A stretch of 64,000 bases of DNA from Bradyrhizobium sp. NFR13. GTDB lineage: Bacteria > Pseudomonadota > Alphaproteobacteria > Rhizobiales > Xanthobacteraceae. The notes below the pieces were generated by a model that was not told the origin of the DNA, made no database searches, and worked only from the letters and a program-made list of their open reading frames with translations. Within the stretch, counting starts at the first letter, position 1, and each line of letters begins with the position of its first letter. The stretch is from NCBI RefSeq assembly GCF_900114605.1, contig NZ_FOTP01000005.1, forward strand, positions 248,001-312,000. Reading direction: 5' to 3'. Made by a program: the position numbers and the translations under genes. Of the stretch, positions 1-9,257 are shown piece by piece.

Positions 1-1
1 C

Positions 2-742
2 ATGATGGCGATGAGCAAGAAGGTGCCGAACCAGGAGCCAGGCGAGATCGAGGCATTGCTGCCTTGGCACGCCGCGGGCACGCTCAACGCGCGTGATGCT
101 CGCCGCGTCGATGATGCGCTCGCCAGTGATCCTGAATTGGCGAGGCAATATGCCGTGATCCAGGAAGAATACGCGGAGACCATTGGCCTCAATGAGAGCC
201 TCGGTGCGCCGTCCTCACGGGCAATGCAGAAGCTGTTTGCTGCGATCGACGCCGAGCCGGCGCGCAGCGGATCGACATCGGTGGATCTGTCGGCGCGGAT
301 CTCCGGATTTTTCGCATCGCTGTCGCCGCGGACGCTCGCGGCTTCGGCCGCTGTTGGCGCGCTCGCGATCATGCTGCAGGCCAGTGTGATCGGCACCGTG
401 CTGATGCAGCGCGATACCCGCACATTCCAGACCGCGTCCTATGAAGCCGCGCCGTCGCCAGCAAGTGCACCGACCACTGTCACCCGGTCGCTCGCGCCGG
501 CACCGGCACCTGCCTCGGTAGAAGCCCCGACGCGACTGTTCGTCCGTTTCGCGCCGACTGCGCGGGTGTCGGACATCACGGCGCTGCTTGACGGCTATCA
601 GGGCACGATTGTCGACAGCGGCAAGGACGGGCTGTTCCGGCTGCAATTCGGCAATCGGGTGATGACCAAGGACCAGATCGCCGGGCTGATCCGCCGGCTG
701 GAGAACGAGAAGATCGTCAGCATGGCGGTTCAGGCGCAGTAG
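2..742 (+). CDS. Anti-sigma-factor-like transmembrane protein
   Basis: The N-terminal ~60 residues (acidic, with the EIEALLPWHAAGTL stretch) resemble the anti-sigma domain that sequesters an ECF sigma factor, but the cysteine pair of a zinc-binding version is absent. One membrane segment lies at about residues 112-134, then a Pro/Ala linker, then a compact C-terminal domain (about 177-244) that looks like a subtilase propeptide (I9-like) fold. The protein would sit in the inner membrane with that domain in the periplasm. ATG codons occur at 2, 5 and 11; the ATG at 11 (MSKKVPN) may be the true start, and the window edge hides anything further upstream. The S8 protease gene follows after 47 nt and is probably co-transcribed. 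An ECF sigma gene upstream of the window would be expected, which is inference. Confidence 0.65.
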   Translation: MMAMSKKVPNQEPGEIEALLPWHAAGTLNARDARRVDDALASDPELARQYAVIQEEYAETIGLNESLGAPSSRAMQKLFAAIDAEPARSGSTSVDLSARISGFFASLSPRTLAASAAVGALAIMLQASVIGTVLMQRDTRTFQTASYEAAPSPASAPTTVTRSLAPAPAPASVEAPTRLFVRFAPTARVSDITALLDGYQGTIVDSGKDGLFRLQFGNRVMTKDQIAGLIRRLENEKIVSMAVQAQ

Positions 743-789
743 GCGCCGTCGGTTGATCCGATCCGCATTGTGCGTGCGAGGCCTGTTCC

Positions 790-2577
790 ATGAGACATGA
801 TCGTGGTGCCTCCGGACCAATGATGAAATGCACGGCCGCTGTGCTTTCGCTTGCCGTTGCATGGTCGTTCGGCCTTTCGGTCGCCGGCGCGCAGAGCATG
901 ATGCGCTCGCCAAGCCTCAATATCGGATCGCGCGTTCCCACGATCGCTCCGAGCACAACGCCGCGTATCAATCCGAATATCGCTACGGGGGCGGGCCGCA
1001 TCGCCGGCCGTGGCCCGAATATCGCGAGCCGCGGACCCATTGCTGGTCGCGTCGGTATCACCAGCACCGGTCCGCGCGGGGCGGCGATCGGGACGACAGC
1101 CAGCCGGACACCGCCCATATCCTCGCGGCCAGGACGTACGCCGCCGCCGAAGATCGTGGGCGTGCTGCCAACCATTCCCTATGTGCGCTATTCGCCGAAC
1201 ACCTATCCGAGTTGCGCCTATGCCAATCGTGCGGCATCCGGCGAGTGCAACGAGAAGCCATTCGTTGCTGATCTCGGCGGCGGTGGTCCGACGCCGCGCA
1301 GTCAGAACGCCGGTGGTGGACCGCGCAGCAATGGTCCGCAAGCGGGCTTGAATACGCGTTACGTCCCCCGCCAGATCATCGCCGAACTCGATGGCGCGCT
1401 GACGCCCGATCAGACAGATGCGCTGGCGCGCCGTCTGCGTCTGGAGCGTCTGTCGTCGCAGGATTTTCCGTTGATCGGCGCGACGATCAACCTTTTCCGG
1501 ATCACCGATAATCGTTCGGTCGAAACTGTTGAGGCCCAGATGCGCGCCGAGGCTGACGTGCGCGCTGTGCAACCCAATTTCCGCTATGTGCTGCAGGACC
1601 AGGTGACAGTGCCAGCGCCGGGTGAGGGCGATCCCGCGCAATATGCGGTGGCGAAGCTTCGTCTGCCCGAGGCGCACAAGCTGTCCGCCGGTGCCAATGT
1701 CACAATCGCTGTGATCGATTCCGGCATCGACGTTGCGCATCCCGAACTCGCTGATGCCATCGTGGGATCATTCGATGCGCTTGGCAGTAAGGAAGGTGCG
1801 CATGTGCATGGCACTGGCATTGCGGGGGCGATCGTATCGCATGCGCGGCTGATGGGCAGCGCGCCGCGCGCGCGCATCTTGGCCATTCGCGCTTTTGGTG
1901 TGTCGCAGGGCGGTGCCGAGAGTTCGTCTTTCATCATCCTTAAGGGCATCAACCACGCGGCATTGAATGGCGCCCAGGTCATCAATATGAGCTTCGCCGG
2001 CCCGCAGGATCCACTGATCGAGCGCGGTATTGCGGCGTCAGCCAGCAAGGGCATCGTGATGGTCGCGGCATCAGGCAATGCCGGCCCGAAATCGCCGCCG
2101 CTTTATCCCGCCGCAAGCCCCAGCGTGATCGCAGTCAGCGCCACAGATGCCTATGACAGGCTGTTCACTGCGTCGAACCGCGGCAGCCACATCGCGGTGG
2201 CTGCGCCGGGCGTCGATATCTTCCTGCCCGCACCGGACAACAAGTACCAGATGACGTCGGGCACCTCGTTCTCGGCGGCCTATATCAGCGGGCTCGCCGC
2301 ATTGATGATCGAGCGCAATCCGCAACTGCGGCCGAACGAGATCCGCAGCATCCTGATGACAACCGCGCGTGATCTTGGTGCGCCCGGCCGTGACGACCTG
2401 TTCGGTGCCGGCGCGGCGGATGCCTATAGTGCGGTATCGGCAGTGCAGGGCGCCCAGCAACAACCGGTGGCGACAGCGCCCGCGCCTGTCACGCCTGTTG
2501 TCGTCACGGCGCCGGCGCCGACGACGCGTGCGATCGAGGCGTCGTCGCCGTCGATGGCATCAGACGCCCAAAAATAA
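790..2577 (+). CDS. Secreted S8 (subtilisin-like) serine protease
   Basis: Subtilase-family endopeptidase. Counting from the ATG at 790, the catalytic triad is Asp310 (AVIDSGID), His340 (HVHGTG) and Ser493 (SGTSFSAA), with the oxyanion Asn430 (ASGNAG). A propeptide-like region (about 191-270) precedes the catalytic domain. Residues 40-185 are a Gly/Arg/Asn/Pro-rich low-complexity linker, unusual for the family. A signal peptide begins at Met11/Met12 (MKCTAAVLSLAVAWSFG), so the real start is more likely ATG 820 or 823. The C-terminus is an Ala/Pro/Val tail. The preceding gene is an anti-sigma-like protein, and a strong terminator follows, so the two probably form one unit acting in the cell envelope. 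Substrate unknown. Confidence 0.85.
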   Translation: MRHDRGASGPMMKCTAAVLSLAVAWSFGLSVAGAQSMMRSPSLNIGSRVPTIAPSTTPRINPNIATGAGRIAGRGPNIASRGPIAGRVGITSTGPRGAAIGTTASRTPPISSRPGRTPPPKIVGVLPTIPYVRYSPNTYPSCAYANRAASGECNEKPFVADLGGGGPTPRSQNAGGGPRSNGPQAGLNTRYVPRQIIAELDGALTPDQTDALARRLRLERLSSQDFPLIGATINLFRITDNRSVETVEAQMRAEADVRAVQPNFRYVLQDQVTVPAPGEGDPAQYAVAKLRLPEAHKLSAGANVTIAVIDSGIDVAHPELADAIVGSFDALGSKEGAHVHGTGIAGAIVSHARLMGSAPRARILAIRAFGVSQGGAESSSFIILKGINHAALNGAQVINMSFAGPQDPLIERGIAASASKGIVMVAASGNAGPKSPPLYPAASPSVIAVSATDAYDRLFTASNRGSHIAVAAPGVDIFLPAPDNKYQMTSGTSFSAAYISGLAALMIERNPQLRPNEIRSILMTTARDLGAPGRDDLFGAGAADAYSAVSAVQGAQQQPVATAPAPVTPVVVTAPAPTTRAIEASSPSMASDAQK

Positions 2578-2697
2578 TCGCCTGATCGTTGAACGTTTGG
2601 CCGGGTGGACCGGACATATGGATGTGGGAGCGGCATTCCCTCCCCAACGAGGCCATATCCGGCGCATGCGCCCAAACATTCGCGCCCGGTATAGCTT

Positions 2698-2742
2698 GAC
2701 CCGTCCGGTTGTCCCCCCGGACGGGTCTTTCGTTTTTGTTAA
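2698..2742 (+). terminator. Rho-independent terminator after the S8 protease gene
   Basis: GACCCGTCCGG (2698-2708) pairs perfectly with CCGGACGGGTC (2717-2727) across an 8-nt loop, followed by the T-rich run TTTCGTTTTTGTT. It lies 120 nt downstream of the protease stop codon and ends the anti-sigma/protease unit. Confidence 0.85.
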
Positions 2743-2985
2743 CCAAAAATTTTAACCTTCAGGTCATAGATTGCCGGTGCATGGCCCGGCATCGAGCAAG
2801 GCTCAAGCAAGGCTTGACTGCAATACCTGAGGTTTGACGGGGCTTTTTCACGTGTTTCCAACGCAATTATTCAGGTTTGACCACATCGCGCTGGACCGGG
2901 GAAACTTTTCCACAGAAACTCTCCAAGTATTGGTGAGTGATTCGTTTGTTGCTTTGCGTCCGTTTTTTCTCTTGCGGACATTTCC
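2743..2985. other. Intergenic, likely promoter region for the TIGR03809 gene
   Basis: No credible ORF. It lies between the terminator and the TIGR03809 gene, so it should carry that gene's promoter, though no clear -35/-10 pair stands out. A single DnaA-box-like TTTTCCACA at 2906-2914 has no companions and is probably chance. Confidence 0.4.
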
Positions 2986-3510
2986 ATGTCATCTCACTTG
3001 AATTTTCCTTACCCGCATGCAGGCATTGGTCGGCCACTGGCCCAGCGCTGGTGTGCTCTTGCCGAGAGCCGGCTGGACTACCTGACAGAACTGTTCGAGA
3101 GCGGGCGGTGGCGCCGTTTTCACAGCGAGGCTGAGTTTCTCGACAACATTCAGGAAGCCAAGGAAGCGGTTGAACGCTGGCGGCTGATGGTCGAGGGCGA
3201 GACTGCCGCCGTGAGGCGCGTGCTGTCTCCGGAAGGCGTGATCTACCGGGCGCCGCGCGCCCCTGAACCACGGCCTGCTGCCGTCGCGGCTCCTGCCGTT
3301 GCAGCGCCTGCGGTTGCGCCCTTGCAGCCCGACATCGAGCCGGTGGCTGAAGCTGAAGCGGCTTCACCCGTCCTGATCCCGATCGAGACCCTGTTGCGGC
3401 AGGCACCGCCTCGGCAGGTCACGGTGACTCCGGCAGATCTGGATTGGCAGAAGGCGCTGGATCCTCTGGTGATCAGCGCGCGCTATCCGATGCTGCGGAC
3501 AGCGCTTTAG
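2986..3510 (+). CDS. TIGR03809 family protein of unknown function
   Basis: 174 aa. I recognise the N-terminal half (LAQRWCALAESRLDYLTELF, then an EFLDNIQEAKEAVERW helix) as the TIGR03809 family, a lineage-restricted group in Bradyrhizobiaceae with no assigned function. The second half is an Ala/Pro/Val-rich linker followed by a short conserved C-terminal segment. There is no signal peptide or membrane segment, so it is probably cytosolic. It is convergent with a TIGR03808 gene, and the two stop codons interlock over 4 nt (3507-3510). The adjacent family numbers reflect the usual co-occurrence of these genes, but their functional link is unknown. Confidence 0.75.
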   Translation: MSSHLNFPYPHAGIGRPLAQRWCALAESRLDYLTELFESGRWRRFHSEAEFLDNIQEAKEAVERWRLMVEGETAAVRRVLSPEGVIYRAPRAPEPRPAAVAAPAVAAPAVAPLQPDIEPVAEAEAASPVLIPIETLLRQAPPRQVTVTPADLDWQKALDPLVISARYPMLRTAL

Positions 3511-4877
3511 CGCACCGTATTGCCCGACACCGCAACCTGCTGATAGCGCTGTGCGCCATCCGCCGTGAGGTCAGGGGTCACCGGCTTTGCATGATCGAGG
3601 CCGACGACAGCGCCGCGTGGCGCGCCTGAAATCATGTTGTTGCTCACAAGCGCAGTGCCAGCGCCCGGCGCGACCGATACACCGATGCCGATGAAGCTGT
3701 TGCGCACGACGTTGCCGGTGATGGCGACATCGCGCAGATACTTGCCCCAGCCGGCGATCATGCCGAATGACGGCGCGTTCTCGACGACATTGCCGCTGAC
3801 GCTGGCGTCCGCCTCGATATAGATGCCGATACCGGCATCGTCGTCGGGGGCTGTGCCGATCGGCCGCTTCGGCAGCAGATTGCGGATGATATTGCCTTGT
3901 ACGACGGCGATGCGGCCGCCTTCGTTGAAGTTGCAGACGGAGACACCGAGCGCCGCGCCATCGACGGTGTTGTTGGCGATCACTGCGGCCTCGAAGGCGA
4001 ATTCCGAATAGAGCGCGACTTCGCGCACGCGCGATACGCTGTTGCCGGTGATGTGGATGTTCGATGCCGAATTGCCGCGCACCGCGGAGTAGTCGCAGTT
4101 GCGGATGCGATTGCCGGAGACGATGACATTGCCCGCACGAAAAGCGTTGATGGCGTTGCCATACTGACCGGAGCCGCCGGGACCGGCCTTGATGTCCTCG
4201 ATGCGATTGTCGATCACTTGCGTGCCGTCATCGCCGATGGCGGTACGCAGGATCTCGATGCCGTTGCTGCTGGTGCCGGAAATGGTGTTCTGCGCGACGA
4301 TCAGTCCCTGCGCATCGAAGGAGACGATCGCCGTGGTGGCGATGTTGGTAAGTGTATTGCCGGTGATCGCGCCCGCCGCGTTGTCCAGCCAGATGCCCGC
4401 GCCGCCGCTATTGGTGACGGTGCAATCGCCGATGCGGAACTCGCGCGCCTGCACCATGTGCAGCAGCCCGCGCCGCGGCGGCAGTCTGGCGAAGTTACCG
4501 TCCAGCGTGAGGCCGCTGAGGCTGACATAGTCCGCGCCTTCGCCTGACAGTAGTGACGCGCCGCCGCTGAAGGTGAGGGTCGTTGCGCCGCGCATGCCGA
4601 TGATCTGCGAGCCACGCGCGAGCTTCAGTGTACCGGTGCGATAGTTGCCGGGCGGCAATGCGAGCGGCGCCTGCGCGCGTGCGGTCTCGTCGATGGCGCG
4701 TTGCAATGCGCGGGTCTGGTCGTCCTGGCTATTGGCGCGCACGCCGTATTGGGTGGCGTCGCGCCCGAGCGTCGAGGTGAGTGGCGCGGCGCGCGCCGCA
4801 TCGTTCGATGCGGCAAATGCGCCGGCGGCGAGGCCCGCGCCGGACGCAGTCAGCAGATGGCGGCGATGCAGGTCCAT
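3507..4877 (-). CDS. TIGR03808 family Tat-exported repeat protein (beta-helix)
   Basis: 456 aa. It begins MDLHRRHLLTASGAGLAAG, a twin-arginine signal with an AxA-type cleavage site near residue 30 (AARAA). The body has many imperfect ~22-residue repeats rich in G-N-x-I/V and NxI/T motifs, the pattern of a right-handed parallel beta-helix such as polysaccharide lyases or pectate-lyase-like folds. It matches the TIGR03808 'Tat-translocated repetitive protein' family. It is probably folded before export and periplasmic or extracellular, possibly binding or cutting polysaccharide; no catalytic residues can be assigned. It is convergent with the TIGR03809 gene and overlaps it by 4 nt. Confidence 0.8.
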   Translation of the reverse strand: MDLHRRHLLTASGAGLAAGAFAASNDAARAAPLTSTLGRDATQYGVRANSQDDQTRALQRAIDETARAQAPLALPPGNYRTGTLKLARGSQIIGMRGATTLTFSGGASLLSGEGADYVSLSGLTLDGNFARLPPRRGLLHMVQAREFRIGDCTVTNSGGAGIWLDNAAGAITGNTLTNIATTAIVSFDAQGLIVAQNTISGTSSNGIEILRTAIGDDGTQVIDNRIEDIKAGPGGSGQYGNAINAFRAGNVIVSGNRIRNCDYSAVRGNSASNIHITGNSVSRVREVALYSEFAFEAAVIANNTVDGAALGVSVCNFNEGGRIAVVQGNIIRNLLPKRPIGTAPDDDAGIGIYIEADASVSGNVVENAPSFGMIAGWGKYLRDVAITGNVVRNSFIGIGVSVAPGAGTALVSNNMISGAPRGAVVGLDHAKPVTPDLTADGAQRYQQVAVSGNTVR

Positions 4878-5837
4878 GGTTCAAGGTCCCGGTGGATGTC
4901 CGCAGATGGCGTAACGCAAGATGATGCGTGTGACGTTGCCAGGCGAGAGCGGCTGCGATGAATGTGCAGGGTAGGGTTAATGGGGCGCTCACCTGCGCGA
5001 TGCGCTCGCGCTCTACCCGTCGGGCTCATCGGATTCAACTGTCAAACAGCCACTTCGCTTCAGACACACGTCATCACCCCTGTTATTTGCGGCGCGGGGG
5101 CGCCGTCGTCTGTTGCATTCCCGCCCCCTTGTGAGAGGGCGTGCGGAACGCCGGGTGCCCGATGCACCCTTGGGCCTGATGCGAATGCGGTCTTCCGCAA
5201 GTGAGTGTGCATCAGGACTTTCGGAATCACGAGCAAGTGCCCGACGTTCCGCCTGCGGTGTTTTTTCGACCTGCTTGCACTTTGCCTCAGCGAACGATCC
5301 GATCACCGAATTAAAGTCCCAAGGCGATGGGAAGGGAGCCTCAAGCACTTGAGCCGGACGCATTTCGATTTGGTCGTCCGTCACACTGTCCAGGGATCTT
5401 TCCATCTCAAGATCAGCCGTCTCCTTGCCAGTGGCAGTGCTGGCGCAGATCCGTCCTGCCCGAAGACAGACGTCACCCATGAACCGCGTAACGCCGCATC
5501 TCCGGCGTCCACCGCATCCCACCCCGCGAACGTGACGATCGCGATCGCCCCTCTCGGTGGGGCAGGACGGAGGAGAAAATAAACCTTATAGGGATGATGT
5601 CAACAGAGAATAGGAAAAAATGTTTAGGTGCTGTTTGTCGCCCCAAACTGTCATTCCGGGGCGGCTGCGCACCTTCGCGCACGCGACTCCGGAATCCCAG
5701 CATGGGAGTCTCTAGTCAGCGCAAAACACTCCGGGATTCCGGGTTCGCGCTTCGGCGGCATTGCCGCCTTCACGCGCCCCGGAATGACGACCGTGTGTCG
5801 GGGAATGACATGCGTATAAAAAGTATAGCGCCGCGCG
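4878..5837. other. Geneless 960-bp stretch
   Basis: No ORF here looks convincingly coding. A minus-strand 169-codon frame (5013-5522) has a patch of ordinary composition but no domain, no good RBS and arginine-rich ends. A small perfect inverted repeat, GGGTGC-5 nt-GCACCC, lies at 5153-5169. The segment holding it (about 5130-5200) resembles sequence dispersed in Bradyrhizobium-type genomes. The right part contains the palindromic repeat listed separately at 5650-5788. This may be the scar of a lost gene or element, but nothing here proves that. Confidence 0.4.
5650..5788. repeat. Dispersed palindromic repeat, copy 1
   Basis: The ends are perfect 14-bp inverted repeats, GTCATTCCGGGGCG (5650-5663) and CGCCCCGGAATGAC (5775-5788). 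The interior has GGAATCCC and GGGATTCCGGGTTCGCGC motifs shared with the copies at 17239, 23123 and 23552. Noncoding and able to fold on either strand. Confidence 0.8.
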
Positions 5838-6095
5838 CTATCGTCCCGTCAGCGCGAGCTGGAAATCCTTCTCGGCCTGGGCGTCGCGCTCGTTCTCTTC
5901 CGGGCATTCGCCGGGCTCCGCTTGGCAGGGACGGATCTCGTAATCGTTGTCGAGCACGCGGCGCGGTGTCGGCTGCGAATTCTTGGCTTCGACATCGGTG
6001 ACAAGGCCGCTCTCGGCGGCAAGTTTCCACACATCGGCTTCGGTCGGATAGGATTTGCTCAGCTTCGCGTCGTCACAGAACAGTGCGTAGGGCAT
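5838..6095 (-). CDS. Small conserved hypothetical protein (85 aa)
   Basis: Begins MPYALFCDDAKLSKSYPTE at ATG 6095. I have seen this N-terminus in many Bradyrhizobiaceae small proteins. It is acidic with a central DVWKLAAESGLV helix and a YEIRPC motif, has no signal peptide or membrane segment, and is probably cytosolic. An upstream in-frame ATG at 6128 (MNVINFYRS) is possible. Longer extensions would run into the MFS gene. It lies about 110 nt downstream of the MFS exporter stop codon on the same strand. Function unknown. Confidence 0.7.
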   Translation of the reverse strand: MPYALFCDDAKLSKSYPTEADVWKLAAESGLVTDVEAKNSQPTPRRVLDNDYEIRPCQAEPGECPEENERDAQAEKDFQLALTGR

Positions 6096-6208
6096 CGGAT
6101 TGCTCCGGTAAAAATTGATAACGTTCATGGCGGCGCCGGGTTCGCCCCGACGTATTCCCAGACATTTCAAAATTGCGCGACGGCCATCCGGCTGCGTCGC
6201 GAGAGCGT

Positions 6209-7462
6209 TCAGCTCACCATCTTGTGAGGCTTGAACAGGCGGCCCTTTTCCACCACGAGGATCACCGCGAATGCAGTGAGGGTGCAAAGAAAAAGACCGG
6301 TCGCGAACGGCAGCAGAGTGCCGTCATAGTGCTGGCCGATAACCGTGCCGATGGCGATACCCAGCAGCGTGGTCAGCGTCCCGTAGAGCGAGGAGGCCGT
6401 GCCGGCGATGTGGCCCTGCGGCTCCATCGCCAGTGCGGTGAAATTCGAGAACATCAGGCCGAAGGCAAACATCATCAGCATCGACAGCGCGATGAACAGC
6501 CATAGCGGCACGAAGCCCGTCACGACCGCCAGCAGCATCGCCGCGCCAGCAGTAACAAATCCGAGCAGGGCGCCGTGGGAGAGTGCGCGCATGCCAAAGC
6601 GATGGACGACGCGCGAGTTGAAGAAGCTGGCCGCAGCGACGCCGAAAGCGATGGACGCAAAGGCGAGCGGGAAATATGGGCCGAGATGGAAAATCTCGGT
6701 GAACACCTGCTGCGACGTAAACACGAAAGCGAACAGTGCGCCCTGCAGGATGCCGGCAGCGAGGCCGTAACCGATCGTCTGCCGATGGCTGACGGTCTGC
6801 CGATAGGCATAGAGCACATCGCGAATGGCGAGCGAGCGGCGCTTGGCGACCGGCAGCGTCTCCGGCATGCGCCAGGCACTCCAGGCCAGCGTCAGCAGGC
6901 CGTACAGCATCAGCACGACAAAGATGCCGCGCCATTCCGTGAGGACCATCAGCGCCTGGCCGATAGACGGGGCGATGACCGGCACGGAAATGAAAACCAT
7001 GATGGCCAGCGACATGACGCTGGCCATGCGGCCGCCGGCATAGCAGTCCCGGACGATCGATACCGCGATGACACGCGTGGCCGCGGTGCCGACGCCCTGC
7101 AGCAGGCGGGCAAGCAGCAGGATTTCGAACGACGGTGCGAACAGTGCGAGCACACTCGCCGCGCAATAGACGGCCATTCCGCCGAGCAGGATCGGGCGAC
7201 GACCATAGCGGTCCGACAGCGGGCCGATGGCGAACTGGGCCACGCCGAAGCCGAGCAGGAAGACCGAGAGGACAGTCTGAAGGTGGTTGGCATCAGGGAC
7301 CTTGAAGGCCGCACCGATATGCGGCAGCGCCGGCAACATGATGTCCATAGCCAGCGGATTCAGCGCCATGATCGAAGCGATCACGACGACGAATTCGCCA
7401 AATTTCATAGGGCTATGGGTCGATGACACCGCCAGGGGGGCGTCGGCGTTGATGTCGGTCAC
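6209..7462 (-). CDS. Bcr/CflA-type multidrug MFS transporter
   Basis: 417 aa with about 12 hydrophobic segments. The family motif A (GPLSDRYGRRP) lies between TM2 and TM3 and LLARLLQGVGTAATRV is in TM4; both are typical of the DHA1 Bcr/CflA drug-efflux branch. Bcr-type members export bicyclomycin, sulfonamides or small metabolites by proton antiport across the inner membrane; the substrate here cannot be read from sequence. The start ATG at 7462 (MTDINADAPL) gives a soluble N-terminal tail of about 20 residues before TM1. It is followed by a small conserved gene and faces no obvious regulator, so constitutive or global control is likely. Confidence 0.85.
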   Translation of the reverse strand: MTDINADAPLAVSSTHSPMKFGEFVVVIASIMALNPLAMDIMLPALPHIGAAFKVPDANHLQTVLSVFLLGFGVAQFAIGPLSDRYGRRPILLGGMAVYCAASVLALFAPSFEILLLARLLQGVGTAATRVIAVSIVRDCYAGGRMASVMSLAIMVFISVPVIAPSIGQALMVLTEWRGIFVVLMLYGLLTLAWSAWRMPETLPVAKRRSLAIRDVLYAYRQTVSHRQTIGYGLAAGILQGALFAFVFTSQQVFTEIFHLGPYFPLAFASIAFGVAAASFFNSRVVHRFGMRALSHGALLGFVTAGAAMLLAVVTGFVPLWLFIALSMLMMFAFGLMFSNFTALAMEPQGHIAGTASSLYGTLTTLLGIAIGTVIGQHYDGTLLPFATGLFLCTLTAFAVILVVEKGRLFKPHKMVS

Positions 7463-7612
7463 AAAACTGTCCTTGAAAGCACTCCCGCCATTAGGGTCTT
7501 CATGCTGCGATGCACAAGCTGACTTTCGGCATGGCTGCGTCGCGGAAACCGGCGGATTCTCAATTTATGAATTAATGTTCAGAAAATGACCGGGAGCGTC
7601 GTTCCGGCGGTC

Positions 7613-8269
7613 TCAACCCCCGGAATTCCGGGCCGCATCACGCAGTTTGACCCGAGTCAGGCGGATCATCTCCAGCAGGATCGCTTCACCGGTATCCGTG
7701 AGTTCATCGGAGGTCATGCGATGCGAGGCGGCGTCCTGTGCCAGCAGTGGCACATGGACGAAGGCCGCGAGGTGGGGCCTGTTCGGCGCGCGGGTGGCCT
7801 CGATGCCGCGCCAGGACAGGTAATTGCAGAGATAGCGGCCGGCATCACGTGAGGGGCGCACATCGGCGCCGCCAGCGAGGGCAGCCCGGAACAGACGCGC
7901 CGTGTGCGGGCCGAACATCTGCGCACCGGCGCCAGGCACGATGCTGGCGCGGCGTACCGTTGTATGGCCGGCATCGGGCCACAGCATCGACACCGCGTTG
8001 CGGGCGCGCGTCTCGATCCGGATATAGGGCGTGCGCGCGGCGAGGCCGAACATCAGCAGCGCATCCGGGCGATGGCGCGCGATCAGCTCGGGCAATTCGC
8101 GGTCGACGGTGGCATAGGTGACGTCGAAAATATGCGCGATGCGGGTGACGTCGGCGAAAGCGGGACGGCGCAGCGTTGCGAGTTTTCGCACCAGCGCCTG
8201 TGTCGGGTTCACCGGCGCGCCGGGGAACGGGCCGAAGCCGGTGATGAGGATGCGCGGGGCGCTGCCCAT
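7613..8269 (-). CDS. pcp: Pyroglutamyl-peptidase I (C15 family)
   Basis: 218 aa, close to the family's usual ~215. The enzyme removes N-terminal pyroglutamate from peptides in the cytosol. The likely catalytic residues are Glu86 (PYIRIETRARN), Cys148 (GRYLCNYLSW) and His172 (FVHVPLL), and the N-terminal ILITGFGPFPG motif is typical. Its ATG (8269) sits one base after the meaB stop (TGA at 8273-8271), so it is translated from the mutase operon message. No metabolic link between pyroglutamyl peptides and methylmalonyl-CoA is known to me; the coupling may be only positional. Confidence 0.85.
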   Translation of the reverse strand: MGSAPRILITGFGPFPGAPVNPTQALVRKLATLRRPAFADVTRIAHIFDVTYATVDRELPELIARHRPDALLMFGLAARTPYIRIETRARNAVSMLWPDAGHTTVRRASIVPGAGAQMFGPHTARLFRAALAGGADVRPSRDAGRYLCNYLSWRGIEATRAPNRPHLAAFVHVPLLAQDAASHRMTSDELTDTGEAILLEMIRLTRVKLRDAARNSGG

Positions 8270-8270
8270 C

Positions 8271-9257
8271 TCAATCCTTCAACAGCGTGACGATCGCCTC
8301 CGCCGCGACGGCAGGCGTCATTCGGCCGTCGGCGACGTCGCGTTCGGTCTGCTTGACCTTGCTGCGGATCGCGGGATCGCCGCGCAGCCGCGCCTTCAAA
8401 CGATCCTCCAGCATGGTCCACATCCATTTCACCTGCTGCTCGCGGCGGCGGGCAGCGAAATCGCCGGAGGCATTCATGGCGGTGCGATGCGCGACGACCT
8501 TGTCCCACAATTCGGCGATGCCCGTCTTCGCCAGCGCCGAATAGGTGACAACCGGCGGATGCCAGTGCTCCGAGCGCGGCGCGAGGATATGCAGCGCGCC
8601 GCGATAATCCGCCGCGGTGATATTGGCGCGCTTGAGATTGTCGCCGTCGGCCTTGTTGATGGCGATCATGTCGGCGAGTTCGATCAGGCCTTTCTTGATC
8701 CCCTGCAACTCGTCGCCGCCGCCGGGCAGCATTAGGGCGAGGAAGAAATCGGTCATGTCGCAGACCGCGGTTTCCGACTGGCCGATGCCGACGGTTTCCA
8801 CCAGCACCACGTCGAAGCCGGCGGCTTCACACAGTAACATGGCCTCGCGCGTTTTCGCCGCGACGCCGCCGAGCGTGCCGGAGGACGGCGAGGGACGGAT
8901 GAAGGCGTTCGGATGGGCGGACAGATCGTTCATCCGCGTCTTGTCGCCGAGGATCGAGCCGCCGGTGCGCGCCGATGACGGATCGACCGCCAGCACCGCG
9001 ACCTTGTGGCCCTTGTCGATCAGATACATGCCGAGCACATCGATGGTGGTCGACTTGCCGACGCCGGGCGAGCCGGTGATGCCGACGCGGAATGCCTGGC
9101 CTGTATCCGGCAGCAGCGCCTGCACGAGTTCGCGCGCCGCGGCCTGATGATCGGCACGGCGGCTCTCTACCAGCGTGATCGCCCGCGCCAGTGCGGCGCG
9201 GGAGCCGGCGCGGACGTCGCGCGCGAGGGCGCCGATGTCGATGGACGCTGTCGTCAC
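8271..9257 (-). CDS. meaB: Methylmalonyl-CoA mutase-associated GTPase MeaB
   Basis: About 328 aa from a GTG at 9257. This start is chosen because GTG overlaps the TGA of the upstream DUF3298 gene (GTGA, 9257-9254) and the protein then begins at the family's usual N-terminus (TTASIDIGALARDV). G3E-family P-loop GTPase: Walker A GITGSPGVGKST (about 59-70), then DPSS and the TVGIGQSE switch region, with NKAD for guanine recognition. MeaB/ArgK gates delivery of adenosylcobalamin to methylmalonyl-CoA mutase and protects it from inactivation. It lies in the same operon as both mutase subunits, which supports that role. Confidence 0.93.
   Translation of the reverse strand: MTTASIDIGALARDVRAGSRAALARAITLVESRRADHQAAARELVQALLPDTGQAFRVGITGSPGVGKSTTIDVLGMYLIDKGHKVAVLAVDPSSARTGGSILGDKTRMNDLSAHPNAFIRPSPSSGTLGGVAAKTREAMLLCEAAGFDVVLVETVGIGQSETAVCDMTDFFLALMLPGGGDELQGIKKGLIELADMIAINKADGDNLKRANITAADYRGALHILAPRSEHWHPPVVTYSALAKTGIAELWDKVVAHRTAMNASGDFAARRREQQVKWMWTMLEDRLKARLRGDPAIRSKVKQTERDVADGRMTPAVAAEAIVTLLKD

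Noticed and set aside
2906-2914. DnaA-box-like TTTTCCACA, possible origin
   Set aside because: Only one site is present, with no AT-rich region or neighbouring replication genes.
5013-5522. 169-codon minus-strand ORF in the geneless stretch
   Set aside because: Arginine-rich ends, no domain, no convincing RBS; overlaps dispersed-repeat-like sequence.
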